From NCBI GenBank assembly GCA_964348455.1, contig CAYGCQ010000002.1, positions 1-64,000 on the forward strand: 64,000 bases of DNA, in the 5' to 3' direction. The notes below the pieces were generated by a model. It searched no databases. It saw only the letters and a program-made list of their open reading frames with translations, and was not told where the DNA came from. The DNA is from UBA10133 sp964348455 (lineage in GTDB: Bacteria; Patescibacteriota; Microgenomatia; UBA1400; MFAQ01). Shown in pieces: positions 39,906 to 48,744 of this stretch. How positions within the stretch are numbered: the first letter of the stretch is position 1; each line of letters opens with the position of its first letter. Made by a program: the position numbers and the translations under genes.

Positions 39906-41318
39906 TTATAGAGCTAAGAGTATTCCTATGATAGCTAGCATGAGTCCTCCGCCAAATGCGGCTATACCGGGGAAGTCTAAGATTCCAGTCTCAGGAAGTA
40001 CTTCTCGTTGAGCTACAGCATCTGTGGGAGCTACTGTTCCTCCGTCAACGATCTCATCTGTGGGAGCTACTGTTCCTCCGTCAACGATCTCGTCCGTTGG
40101 CGCAGCCGTAATCTCGTCCGTTGGTGCAGCCGTAATCTCATCAGTTGGAGCTGTTGTTGGGCAAACACAGGAACCTGCATCCAAACAGGCTGCTTTTCTA
40201 CAGGTTTCTGTTCCGGTGTCACAAGTTAGACCTGTGGTGCATTCGGAGTCGTCAGTGCATGACTCATTACAAGCAACTACGGACTTGACTGCAAGATCTT
40301 TGTCAGCTGTCTTTACGGTATCGCCATATGAAAGTTCACTTGTATTTGTAATCACAGTCCCATTCACTGCCGCGTTTGAAACTTTGACCCTAAAAGTAAG
40401 CGTCTTTGACGCTCCTACAGCTAAAGTGATTCCAGAACAGGTAACTTTGTAGTTTGAGTTTGAAAAAGTACAGTCAGTGGTAGTATCTACAAATGTTAAC
40501 AGATCTTGGTTCTCACCATCCAATGTATCTGAAACGGTTACATTTGTGGCTGGAGCAGTGCCATCATTTTTAATTACTAAAGCGTATATAAAAGTTTGGT
40601 TACGAGAAACTGTTGTGATGTCGGTTGTGGAACCTTCTTTAAAAGCTTTTTTAGTAATAGACACATCTACCACTTGGCATACAGCAGTTGCAGCACACTG
40701 TTTAGTAGTTGCTACTCCGCACGAATCCGTACAAGTAGTGATCACCGATGCTGCCTGACCACAAGTAGTAGGACAATCGGGGGAACAAGTTACTTCAGCA
40801 GTAGCTACACAAATTGCAGTTGCAGACACTGAACAGGCCGCGGAAGTTTCGAAACAGATAGTACTGCCATCGGCTTTTTTGCATCTACCGTCGGTTTCGT
40901 CGCAGGTAAGTCCAGTAGCACACCCGGAGGTTGAAGTACAAACTCCACATTCTGAGGGTTTTGTCGGAGGAGTGGGAGTTGTGGTTGGTGCGGTTGGACA
41001 TTTAGTCATATCCTTCGTCCACGCACCTCCTACGCTAGGGCAACACCAATTTTCATTTCCACAAACCTCTACTCGTCCGGTAGTGGTACAGACGGAATCG
41101 CTGGAAGTGCCATCAGACTCAGGAGGTGTACAGCTTTGTAAGAGGTTCGGTGTCGTTGGGTTCGGACAATGCTCCTCGCAGGTAGCAGCTCTGGAACCTG
41201 TTGGGACTATTCCCTGACCTGTACTAATTCTGTATGAAACAAAGATTGCTGCAGCTGCAATAAGAGCAATAAGAGCTATTGTTATGATTGCGACTATGTT
41301 TTTTCTTTTGTTATTCAT
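39906..41318 (-). CDS. Cysteine-rich surface protein with DUF11-type domain and LPETG-like tail
   Basis: 470 residues. One N-terminal membrane helix (about 9-30) precedes an ectodomain rich in paired cysteines. A DUF11-like beta domain (about 235-340) carries VSRNQTFIYALVIKNDG and TFRVKVSNAAVNGTVI. A second cysteine block (CTDDSECTTGLTCDTG) follows, then repeats of APTDEI. The tail is LPETG, a 25-residue hydrophobic helix GGLMLAIIGILLAL and no basic residues after it. LPETG resembles a sortase signal, but the missing positive tail and absent sortase make a simple membrane anchor as likely. The start is 12 bp after the upstream 659-aa gene. Confidence 0.75.
   Translation of the reverse strand: MNNKRKNIVAIITIALIALIAAAAIFVSYRISTGQGIVPTGSRAATCEEHCPNPTTPNLLQSCTPPESDGTSSDSVCTTTGRVEVCGNENWCCPSVGGAWTKDMTKCPTAPTTTPTPPTKPSECGVCTSTSGCATGLTCDETDGRCKKADGSTICFETSAACSVSATAICVATAEVTCSPDCPTTCGQAASVITTCTDSCGVATTKQCAATAVCQVVDVSITKKAFKEGSTTDITTVSRNQTFIYALVIKNDGTAPATNVTVSDTLDGENQDLLTFVDTTTDCTFSNSNYKVTCSGITLAVGASKTLTFRVKVSNAAVNGTVITNTSELSYGDTVKTADKDLAVKSVVACNESCTDDSECTTGLTCDTGTETCRKAACLDAGSCVCPTTAPTDEITAAPTDEITAAPTDEIVDGGTVAPTDEIVDGGTVAPTDAVAQREVLPETGILDFPGIAAFGGGLMLAIIGILLAL
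40021..40164. repeat. Coding minisatellites in the surface-protein stalk
   Basis: Two 36-bp units (40021-40056, 40057-40092; identical except for the last base) are followed by 24-bp units at 40093-40116 and 40117-40140 and a degenerate third. They encode APTDEIVDGGTV and APTDEITA repeats. Such arrays can change length by slippage and vary the stalk. Confidence 0.9.
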
Positions 41319-41330
41319 TTTTAATTTCGT

Positions 41331-43310
41331 TTAGTTAGCTGTGGCAACACAAACCCCTAAAGCATCAGGAGTTTTTGAGGATACTTTGCATTCAAACCCA
41401 GTCGGGCACTTAATTCCAGCGACTCCTGCACAAGTTGTTTGAATTGAAGCGGTAGAGGGCGCAGTGCTTACATAAGCCTCGAATTTATATGTTCCAGTTT
41501 TTGAAATAGTGTAGTCGTAGTATGAAGTTAGTTTGGTGGTTGTGTTTAATAGTCCGGAAGCAACAACTTCTACAGTGGAACTTGTTCCCTGAGTAATTCT
41601 AAACTTAGCTCTTAAATTCGCATTGTTTGATCGAACCGCTAATCTAATCTTGTCGTTAATTTTTATTTTGTTTCTTTGGTCCAGGGTCATCGGTGTGGTG
41701 TTAAATGTTCCATCAGTTTTTTGTGAGAACAAGCTAATCTCCATACAAGCACCTGGATTAGCTACGACACACACTTTGGTGCCAGGAACTGTTCTTTTTG
41801 TTCCGCAGTTGCTAGTTTGATTTACTGTGGCAGTGGTACAAACTGTATTTGCATTAGGTGTCCAACTGGAAACTGTACAGCCTCCCCCTCCACCTTTTGT
41901 AGGAGTAGCAGTTACCCCACCACCTCCTGTAGAACCGCCGCCACAACCCGAAGTTGACACTACGCATTTGCCACCTGAAATAGCTTCACCTTGGTGACAG
42001 CAAAATCTATCTTGGGTTGTAGCTGTTGCGGTGCTTTTACATGTAAATGCACCAGAGGTATAAGTTGTAGAACAGCAAAGTCCTGGGCTACATACGTCCG
42101 TGTACCCTCCGGCGGGTTTGCATGCTTTAGAGGTAGCACTGTATTCAGGATTTGCTGTAGAACAGCAAAGAGTTGGTGTGCCTACTGAGTTATTGCACGT
42201 AGATGCCCCAGCGGTTCCAGCCGGCAAATTACAATCAACACCCGCTGGACAAGTAGATTTAGACGGATTAGCCACACAAACAGCCCTCGCATTACATCCA
42301 TCATATGTACCATTTAAACAACATGTTAGTTTCATCGTTCCAGGCAAGCTAGAGTTATTAGGAGTACTGCTAAGAGGTGTTGTGCAACTTACTGTTTTTG
42401 TATCTTTTCCATATTCACATGTTCCGGAAGGAGTTTGAACACATGTTCCTCCGATACACCTATCAGGACTAGTGCACCCAGAATCATTACCACAAATCGT
42501 ATTGCGACACACTCCACCAATAAATTTTTGATCCGCTTCACAACTTTCTGCGGGTGGTGGTGCTGCTGTGGCTGTCCCAGTGAAACACTTTCCACTTAAC
42601 AAAGGTACTCCAGGGCTACAACAGTACTGAGGGGTTGTTGAAGTTGATGAGGAGTAGCACTGTGTGCCTCCGGACTCTGCTCCAAAAGAACATTGTAAAT
42701 TATTGCCAATAGAGTTACATAACTTTTTAGCTGTTGACGGTGTCGGTGTTTTTGCGGGAGTGCCTGTAGCTTGTACACCTCCACAGCCAGATACTTCTGG
42801 GTGTCCAATACAACTTGTTTTTGTAGCATTACAGCTGAAACAGGGGCCGGGGCAGTTTGAAGAAGTACATGTGTATCCTGTTCCGTATCCAGTCGGTGTG
42901 GGGGCAATTGGTTTACAAACACCATTAACGCATTTCTCTTTTCCTGCTTTGCACTGAGAGGGGTTGTTTGTACAACCGCCTGCTGCAAACGGCTGAAGTG
43001 GTCCGGTCAAGGCTATTCCACCTCTGGAAGCCAGCTGATTAGAAACATAATAAGCAGCTCCAGCTACACCCACTACTAGTAGTAAGGCAATCATTCCTAA
43101 TGCAATTTGTTTAAATTTATTTTTCGGTTTCTTCTCTGGCCATTGGATCTCAGGGGTAGTAGGTGATGTTGGTGTTATCGTGGTCGTGGTGGTGGAATCT
43201 GGAGTAGTTGTAGTGGTCGTGGTTAGAGGAGCTCCCAGCGGTTCTTGATTCGGCATCGGAGGATTAAATGGCTGACCGGAAGTTTGATTCGAAAGATTTT
43301 GTTCGTCCAT
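41331..43310 (-). CDS. Large cysteine-rich surface protein
   Basis: 659 residues. A Pro/Thr-rich cytoplasmic head with poly-Thr (about 30-52) precedes a membrane helix (about 72-92, IALGMIALLLVVGVAGAAYYV). A long ectodomain then has dozens of cysteines in repeated blocks (CTNNPSQCKAGKEKCVNG, CSCNATKTSC-like, YCCSPGVPLLSGKC), a Gly/Thr linker (about 452-475) and a C-terminal beta domain. The first ectodomain block nearly matches that of the protein at 44364-46328, so the two share an ancestor. Probably an adhesin or surface fibre; no enzyme motif is seen. Promoter 43350-43378. Confidence 0.72.
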   Translation of the reverse strand: MDEQNLSNQTSGQPFNPPMPNQEPLGAPLTTTTTTTPDSTTTTTITPTSPTTPEIQWPEKKPKNKFKQIALGMIALLLVVGVAGAAYYVSNQLASRGGIALTGPLQPFAAGGCTNNPSQCKAGKEKCVNGVCKPIAPTPTGYGTGYTCTSSNCPGPCFSCNATKTSCIGHPEVSGCGGVQATGTPAKTPTPSTAKKLCNSIGNNLQCSFGAESGGTQCYSSSTSTTPQYCCSPGVPLLSGKCFTGTATAAPPPAESCEADQKFIGGVCRNTICGNDSGCTSPDRCIGGTCVQTPSGTCEYGKDTKTVSCTTPLSSTPNNSSLPGTMKLTCCLNGTYDGCNARAVCVANPSKSTCPAGVDCNLPAGTAGASTCNNSVGTPTLCCSTANPEYSATSKACKPAGGYTDVCSPGLCCSTTYTSGAFTCKSTATATTQDRFCCHQGEAISGGKCVVSTSGCGGGSTGGGGVTATPTKGGGGGCTVSSWTPNANTVCTTATVNQTSNCGTKRTVPGTKVCVVANPGACMEISLFSQKTDGTFNTTPMTLDQRNKIKINDKIRLAVRSNNANLRAKFRITQGTSSTVEVVASGLLNTTTKLTSYYDYTISKTGTYKFEAYVSTAPSTASIQTTCAGVAGIKCPTGFECKVSSKTPDALGVCVATAN

Positions 43311-43349
43311 TTCAGATATATTAAGTCCAATAAAATAGGGCCTGAAATA

Positions 43350-43378
43350 AATATATCTGTTTTATTTCCCAGCGTCAA
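43350..43378 (-). promoter_or_regulatory. Promoter within the surface locus
   Basis: TTGACG, 17 bp, TATATT on the minus strand, about 40 bp before the start of the 659-aa gene. It probably drives 43310 down to 36653. The rest of the 43311-43588 gap is AT-rich with no gene seen. Confidence 0.8.
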
Positions 43379-43588
43379 TGATTATTATCATTTACTTTTA
43401 TCAAATAGTTTTTCTTTTAGTGTGAGACAAACACTCAATCTTTTTTCCTTCAAAATAACAAGTTAAATGCACTTTTTCTTCACAAAAAAAGTTTCAAATA
43501 AAATTTTTATAAATAGAGTAAAACAAAATCATGAGAAAAAAACTCGCATTATTATTTTTTGCTTAAGACGTGCTGAGTGAACTCCTTC

Positions 43589-44341
43589 TTAGGGTAGAGG
43601 TTCTTCTGTTGTTGGCGTCTGTGAAGTCGAGTCATCAGTCCAAGTGACGTTTCCGAAGTCATCGATGATTATCGCTCTGCATTGATTTCCATAGCGAGCT
43701 GTGTTCGGAATGCCGCTACAGTCCACAGGCTCGTCAGGGTTAACCGTTGCATCTGGAACTACTTCTAGGGCGGGATCAGCCGTGGGGGCTTCGAATGCTG
43801 CAGGTTCACTCTCTGGAGCGGTTGGAGCTACCGCTTGTTGTCCACTGATGGCTTTTGAGACAGCGAAGACCCCACCGCCGGCGAGGCCAAGTACTAATAT
43901 TGCTATCAATCCAACTATAACGGGCGAAGTCCTTGTCTTTTTAGGTAACATTTCTTGGTTGCTAGTCGTCGCTGATGGGGTCGGAAGATCCATAGCTGTA
44001 CTCGTAGTAGTAGTTGTGTTTGTCATCGAGTTGGTAGTTCCTGTCTCTCCCATTGGTGTCATTATCGGGGCAGATACGGAAGGTGGTGCTGAAAAAACGG
44101 GATTATCCAAGCCTGTAGTTTCGGGTTGAAAAGATCTTTCTGCCGATGTCGGCTCTGCTGGGGTAATGTCCTCAGTGCTCGTCGTTGTGGTCGTAGTTGT
44201 TAAATTAGGTGAGTCGACAGGTGGGTAGGATTCAGTCGGAGCTATGTCTAAGTTTGGCTGAGCTTGCGGCGGCTGGCTGGAAACAGGGGGTGTTCCTCCG
44301 GCTGAAGCGGTATTGAGGTTCCTTGTGTCGGTATTATCCAT
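43589..44341 (-). CDS. Single-pass membrane protein with low-complexity cytoplasmic head
   Basis: 250 residues. The first 135 are Pro/Thr/Ser rich with poly-Thr stretches (LTTTTTTTSTED). A membrane helix follows (about 139-162, IVGLIAILVLGLAGGGVFAV). The short ectodomain is acidic with two cysteines, VDCSGIPNTARYGNQCRA. It is built like the 659-aa neighbour but without the cysteine-rich ectodomain. It lies 22 bp downstream of the 654-aa gene in the same transcript. Confidence 0.65.
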   Translation of the reverse strand: MDNTDTRNLNTASAGGTPPVSSQPPQAQPNLDIAPTESYPPVDSPNLTTTTTTTSTEDITPAEPTSAERSFQPETTGLDNPVFSAPPSVSAPIMTPMGETGTTNSMTNTTTTTSTAMDLPTPSATTSNQEMLPKKTRTSPVIVGLIAILVLGLAGGGVFAVSKAISGQQAVAPTAPESEPAAFEAPTADPALEVVPDATVNPDEPVDCSGIPNTARYGNQCRAIIIDDFGNVTWTDDSTSQTPTTEEPLP

Positions 44342-44363
44342 AATTTATTTTTCTAACTAATAA

Positions 44364-46328
44364 CTAAAGCGCAAGTAATATCCCCACAATTGTAAGTATA
44401 AGTCCTCCTCCAAAGGCGGCCACTCCGGCGAAGTCAAAAATTCCTGCTTCGGGTAATGCTGTTGGCCTAGGAGCTCTCGTTGCTGGGACTCTGGTTGGAA
44501 CAGAAGCTGTTCGTTCTGTTGGTTTCGGGCACACACAGGAGGTTATATTTGAACATTCATTGTTTCTGCACTTATTCGTTTCCGTGTCGCATAACAGCCC
44601 ATCTCCACATTCAGTATCAGAAGTGCAGGTGTGGTTACAACTCACTATGGTGCTGACTAATAAATCCTTTTCTGCTTTAAGAATTTTTCCCAAATAAGTT
44701 ACAGTTGCAATATTTTTAATTACTGTACCATTGACTACCGCGTCCGAAACGGTTGATCTAAAAGAAAACTCCTTTGTTTCACCCGGATCAAGTGAGGTGT
44801 TGCAGACAACCATTTTCTCCGGCGACGAGTACTCACAGACCGCCTCTTTATCAAGGAAGGTCAGTTTATCTTGGTTTAATCCTGTTAGGGGGTCGGTGAT
44901 TTTTACCCCATCTGCCTTATCAGCCGCATTGTTTGATACTTGAATCGTATATACGAATGTTTGATTTTTTGAGACAGTATCAATTTCCTGAGTCAAAGAG
45001 TAGTTTCCTGATGAGTTATCCGCTTCATCTTGATATGCCTTTTTGTCTATCGAAACATTTGATTCACAGGACTGTGTATTACATGCCTTTTCGGAATTTC
45101 CTCCGTCAACCTCATCACAGTTGAGAGCTCCACCACAACTTCCTTCAGTACAAGTTCTGGTTTGAGTTCCACCTCCACAAGACTTAGTACAATCACTCCA
45201 GTCAGACCAAATAGGTGGAGTTAATACACAAGTTGTCGCGGCCGTAAAATTTCCTTTACATCTATTGTCTTGTCCAAAAACAAGATTTGCCGCCGGTAGC
45301 ATCAAGTATCTAGCTACGATGGTGTAACTTCCTGCCGCCGGTATATTGTAAATATATTCAAATTTTCCGGTTGTCGAATTTAAAATTGTCGGTCCCCAAT
45401 TTGCATCGTTAATTTTTATGTCTACTTGGGTAGTATTTTTCGCTGTCACTGCAAATTTTATACGTGAACCTGGCTTTGCTTCAGCTGATAGTTCAGCAGA
45501 AGTAAGATTTTTCCAAGACCCATCTGTTTGTTGAATGGAATAGTCAATGGCGGTACATGAGACAACTGGCGTTGGTGTTGGTGTGGGAGTTTTTGTCGGC
45601 GAAGGGGTAGTTGTAGTCTTCGTTGGTGTCGGTGTAGATGTCTTAGTTGGCTTAGGTGTTGTAGTACTGCCTCCGGAAGAGACACACCCATTACCGCTTG
45701 GATTACATACGTATCCCACTGCACAGCAAGTCATTGCTTTTCCTGTCATATTGATACACCAAGATCTGCCTTGATTCCCACAAGAAATTCGAGTATCGCT
45801 TCTACACTCATAACCGGTACAAGCATCACCACCTAGACAGTGACAGTCTGCAGCTGGGCATGTTGACCCACAATGGTTAATTACATTTCCATTTGCATCT
45901 CTCGGGGCTCCTTCATCGATTGGTAGTGCGATGTTTTGTCCTGCTATCCCAGTGCTTGAAACACCCGCACAGCCGAGGGAAATACAACTTGTTTTAGCGG
46001 CATTACACTTGAAACACGGTGATGGACAGTTCGTGGTTGTGCATGTATACCCTGTTCCATAACCTGTGGGTGTAGGGGCAATAGGTTTGCAAACACCATT
46101 CACACATGTTTCTTTTCCTGCTTTACACTGAGCTGGATTGTTTGTACAACCACCAGCAGCAAAAGGCTGAAGAGGTCCAGTTGGGGCTATTCCTGCTCTG
46201 GAAGACAACTGATTAGAAACATAATAAGCCGCACCGGCAATTACCACCATCAAAACAGTCGCAATTATGCCTAATAGCAATCGTCGCCTTCGGACTTTAT
46301 TTTGTTTCAATGACTCTTCTCCGCTCAT
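44364..46328 (-). CDS. Mosaic cysteine-rich surface protein with thrombospondin-like and DUF11-type domains
   Basis: 654 residues. Membrane helix about 18-38, then the cysteine block shared with the 659-aa protein (GPLQPFAAGGCTNNPAQCKA). A Thr/Pro linker (about 225-255) and a beta domain follow, then WSDWSDCTKSCGGGTQTRTC, a clear thrombospondin type 1-like repeat (about 375-395). A DUF11-like domain and cysteine block match the 470-aa protein, and the tail is LPEAGIFDFAGVAAFGGG plus a hydrophobic helix. It thus combines the N-terminus of one neighbour with the C-terminus of another. Likely adhesin. AAGGA precedes the ATG. Confidence 0.78.
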   Translation of the reverse strand: MSGEESLKQNKVRRRRLLLGIIATVLMVVIAGAAYYVSNQLSSRAGIAPTGPLQPFAAGGCTNNPAQCKAGKETCVNGVCKPIAPTPTGYGTGYTCTTTNCPSPCFKCNAAKTSCISLGCAGVSSTGIAGQNIALPIDEGAPRDANGNVINHCGSTCPAADCHCLGGDACTGYECRSDTRISCGNQGRSWCINMTGKAMTCCAVGYVCNPSGNGCVSSGGSTTTPKPTKTSTPTPTKTTTTPSPTKTPTPTPTPVVSCTAIDYSIQQTDGSWKNLTSAELSAEAKPGSRIKFAVTAKNTTQVDIKINDANWGPTILNSTTGKFEYIYNIPAAGSYTIVARYLMLPAANLVFGQDNRCKGNFTAATTCVLTPPIWSDWSDCTKSCGGGTQTRTCTEGSCGGALNCDEVDGGNSEKACNTQSCESNVSIDKKAYQDEADNSSGNYSLTQEIDTVSKNQTFVYTIQVSNNAADKADGVKITDPLTGLNQDKLTFLDKEAVCEYSSPEKMVVCNTSLDPGETKEFSFRSTVSDAVVNGTVIKNIATVTYLGKILKAEKDLLVSTIVSCNHTCTSDTECGDGLLCDTETNKCRNNECSNITSCVCPKPTERTASVPTRVPATRAPRPTALPEAGIFDFAGVAAFGGGLILTIVGILLAL

Positions 46329-46366
46329 AACAGTGTCCTTAATAAATGTATATCTGATTTACTTTT

Positions 46367-46395
46367 AATATAGTTTGTATTCAATTAACAAGCAA
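46367..46395 (-). promoter_or_regulatory. Promoter of the 654-aa surface gene
   Basis: TTGCTT, 17 bp, TATATT on the minus strand in the gap between the 453-aa and 654-aa genes. Confidence 0.65.
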
Positions 46396-46405
46396 CTTAG
46401 GATCT

Positions 46406-47767
46406 TTATTCCTTGATCCATTTTCTACTTAGACTGCCAAATAGTAATAATAAAATTCCAAATAGACTAAGCCCCAGAGTCGTTGCCAATCCTCCGGCAT
46501 CGGTAAGGTCGCCAGATTCAGTTGCCGGCATCGAAGTCACAACTGTTGGTTCTGGAGTGACAGCCTCGATTGGAGGAAGTGATTCTGTAGGTATCAATAT
46601 TGGAGTTGCAGACGGAGTCGCTGTAAAAGCGGGCTGATCACTTAGAAGTACCGAGAACGTTCTAATAATTTTAATTACTTGATTATTTTCGATAGTGTAC
46701 TCAATCGTTAACGAGTGATCACCTGGTTCTAATTTTTCCGGTGGAGTCCACACCCAGTTTCCGTCATCATCTGCTTGAACTACTTGAACTTGCTCTACGG
46801 ACTTCAAAGTCAATTTGATAACCGTTCCTGTTGGAGCTTTCCCTCTTATCTCCGGCTGATCTGTGGCAATTACCTCTCCGTTTGTAGCCGGATTTAGCAC
46901 TTTAACCGAACTTGTTGCTTCCAGTTGCTCAGATATGGCTATTTGAGTTAGTTCTAATTGAAATCCTTCACCTGACGGTGCGACTGTTTCCGGTTCTATT
47001 GCTGAGATTTGCTGACCACCTTCAATAAAGCTTTGATTTTTTCCTAATACGATATCCGGCACCGGCTTGTCTTTGCTGGTATCTGTAAGTGCTGTTGCTG
47101 TTCCAACACCTCCTGCTTGAACAAAAATTGAAAGTAGAGTTTTAGTTTTATCGTAAGTCAATATTCCGCCGGCCTTGTCTCTTGAGCTAGCTAAATTAAG
47201 CCTCCAAGTACCATCCGACTTTGTAATCGTTGAAAGTGTCTGCCCACCCTCTGCTTCCACAAACACAATACCGCCATTTACAGCATCACCAGTTTCTCGA
47301 ACTACTTTTCCAAAAATAATATCTTCCGGCGGAGCAATGGCTTGTGCGGTTGTTCTAATCTGAAACGGTTTTCCGTTGTCATCATAGGTGCCAGACCCTG
47401 AAATGATTAAGAAGTAATACGTTTTGTTTGCCGAAAGACCAGAAACATTTACTGTGTGGCTGTTATAACTTTGAGAAGTTCCTGATATTTGGTCTCTAAC
47501 ATCTCCCGCTGGAATTATTATTTTTGCCGGATCTTCAGAGTATTTTATTAATCCTGTTAACGGAGTATCCGTAGTCCAACTGACACTGTAAGTTGTCGAT
47601 CCCAGATTGGAAATCTTAATATTTTTTGGACTCTCGGAAGGTCCGGCTTTGGACTCAAGCCCGGTTCTCATATTTACTACAATGACACCGGCAATCAATC
47701 CACCAATAAGAATTATTACCCCTAATAGGGTCGGAATTCTTTTTGACATTAATCCTTTTGTTGCCAT
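46406..47767 (-). CDS. Surface protein with FN3-like, carboxypeptidase-regulatory-like and Ig-like domains
   Basis: 453 residues. An N-terminal signal-anchor (about 10-32) leads to a fibronectin III-like domain (about 42-140) with STTYSVSWTTDTPLTGLIKY and LSANKTYYFLI. A carboxypeptidase regulatory-like domain (about 148-245) has GKVVRETGDAVNGGIVFVEA. An Ig-like domain (about 290-375) reads PEIRGKAPTGTVIKLTL...DGNWVWTPPEKL. The C-terminal helix with basic tail (SLSRKWIKE) anchors it. All are extracytoplasmic binding folds. It lies 3 bp after the 106-aa gene in the PilN/PilO-like operon. Confidence 0.8.
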   Translation of the reverse strand: MATKGLMSKRIPTLLGVIILIGGLIAGVIVVNMRTGLESKAGPSESPKNIKISNLGSTTYSVSWTTDTPLTGLIKYSEDPAKIIIPAGDVRDQISGTSQSYNSHTVNVSGLSANKTYYFLIISGSGTYDDNGKPFQIRTTAQAIAPPEDIIFGKVVRETGDAVNGGIVFVEAEGGQTLSTITKSDGTWRLNLASSRDKAGGILTYDKTKTLLSIFVQAGGVGTATALTDTSKDKPVPDIVLGKNQSFIEGGQQISAIEPETVAPSGEGFQLELTQIAISEQLEATSSVKVLNPATNGEVIATDQPEIRGKAPTGTVIKLTLKSVEQVQVVQADDDGNWVWTPPEKLEPGDHSLTIEYTIENNQVIKIIRTFSVLLSDQPAFTATPSATPILIPTESLPPIEAVTPEPTVVTSMPATESGDLTDAGGLATTLGLSLFGILLLLFGSLSRKWIKE

Positions 47768-47770
47768 ATT

Positions 47771-48091
47771 TTATTGTAGCGGTGGTATAACCTCTGCTGA
47801 TGGACTTGCTTCCACTAGAGAAGGTGTCGGGGTGATGGTAGGGGTTTCTTCCGGCACAATCTTTACAGCGTTGATATCATCATCCGTTATTTTTGTTCTT
47901 TTTTCTAGGTTATCAATCGATGTTTGGCTAATGACACCATCAATAGGCTTCACTATAATTATTTGATTCTCGGTCAGCTGACTTTTTGTAGCAGCAGAAA
48001 AAATTTGAAATGCCAGAATTCCTCCAACAATCGACAAACTCATAACTCCTATGAGTAAAATATACATGGAAAAGGTGTTTTTTGGCTTCAT
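47771..48091 (-). CDS. Small single-pass membrane protein of the pilus-like operon
   Basis: 106 residues. One membrane helix (about 9-29, MYILLIGVMSLSIVGGILAF) and an outside segment rich in Thr/Pro/Glu. It overlaps the PilO-like gene by 4 bp (ATGA) and sits where some systems encode PilP-like or minor components, but there is no sequence match to PilP. Confidence 0.6.
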   Translation of the reverse strand: MKPKNTFSMYILLIGVMSLSIVGGILAFQIFSAATKSQLTENQIIIVKPIDGVISQTSIDNLEKRTKITDDDINAVKIVPEETPTITPTPSLVEASPSAEVIPPLQ

Positions 48092-48744
48092 GTCTGTTGG
48101 TAGAAATAAAAGTATATTTGACCAGAAGCTTTCAGTGTTGAAGTTCCCTGTACCATTCCCGGTTCGGAAGTCAACACTACGCTGCTTAGGTATGACAATC
48201 TATCCATATTTTCAATCTCCATTAAAAATGACTTTACGTTTGCGGGGTCACCTGAAACTGCAAAAGATACATTTAGTTGGACAATGTTATTTGTGTCTTT
48301 AATTGACAATTTTCGTGACCATTCACCCGATGCTTTTCCTGTTCCAAATAGCTTTGTCCCCGGCATAGAAACTGTTTGTACTGTCAGACCTTTATTCTGG
48401 GCAAGATACTCAATCCTGCCTGCCATATCATAATATGAGAATTGGCTTGGAACAGCTGCGTCAAAAAGGCTCAGTTTATCCTTAAACTTGTTCAGTTCTG
48501 TTTGGGCGTTAAAAACTTGAGCAATTTTATTGTCGGCTTTTATATTAAAAGAATTTAAATCTTCAATCTTTTTTTGCAAAGAGGCGATATTTGTCAGTGT
48601 TGGTCTGATGGCTGCAAAAATCAACACTGTCACTGTAAATACAGAAAGAATCACTTCTAAAGAAGCCTTAACTTCAGGCTTCTGATAAATCAAGTTTATT
48701 CTTCTGTAAATAAGAGAATATTTTTCGTTACTTACAAGAGGCAT
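48088..48744 (-). CDS. PilO-like inner-membrane pilus assembly protein
   Basis: 218 residues. One membrane helix (about 32-50), a coiled coil (ASLQKKIEDLNSFNIKADNKIAQ region, about 55-95) and a C-terminal ferredoxin-like domain with MAGRIEYLAQNKGLTVQTV and FLMEIENMDRLSYLSSV. This is the PilO layout. PilO pairs with PilN around the pilus motor. Its start overlaps the PilN-like stop by one base. Confidence 0.75.
   Translation of the reverse strand: MPLVSNEKYSLIYRRINLIYQKPEVKASLEVILSVFTVTVLIFAAIRPTLTNIASLQKKIEDLNSFNIKADNKIAQVFNAQTELNKFKDKLSLFDAAVPSQFSYYDMAGRIEYLAQNKGLTVQTVSMPGTKLFGTGKASGEWSRKLSIKDTNNIVQLNVSFAVSGDPANVKSFLMEIENMDRLSYLSSVVLTSEPGMVQGTSTLKASGQIYFYFYQQT

Noticed and set aside
40024..40452. 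Plus-strand ORF of 142 codons opposite the surface-protein gene
   Set aside because: It is the complement of the APTDEI repeats and cysteine blocks. The minus frame has the signal-anchor, domains and operon overlaps, so the plus ORF is a shadow.
43533..43566. MRKKLALLFFA short plus-strand ORF resembling a signal peptide start
   Set aside because: It stops after 11 codons in an AT-rich gap, without a ribosome site. Chance is the simpler view.
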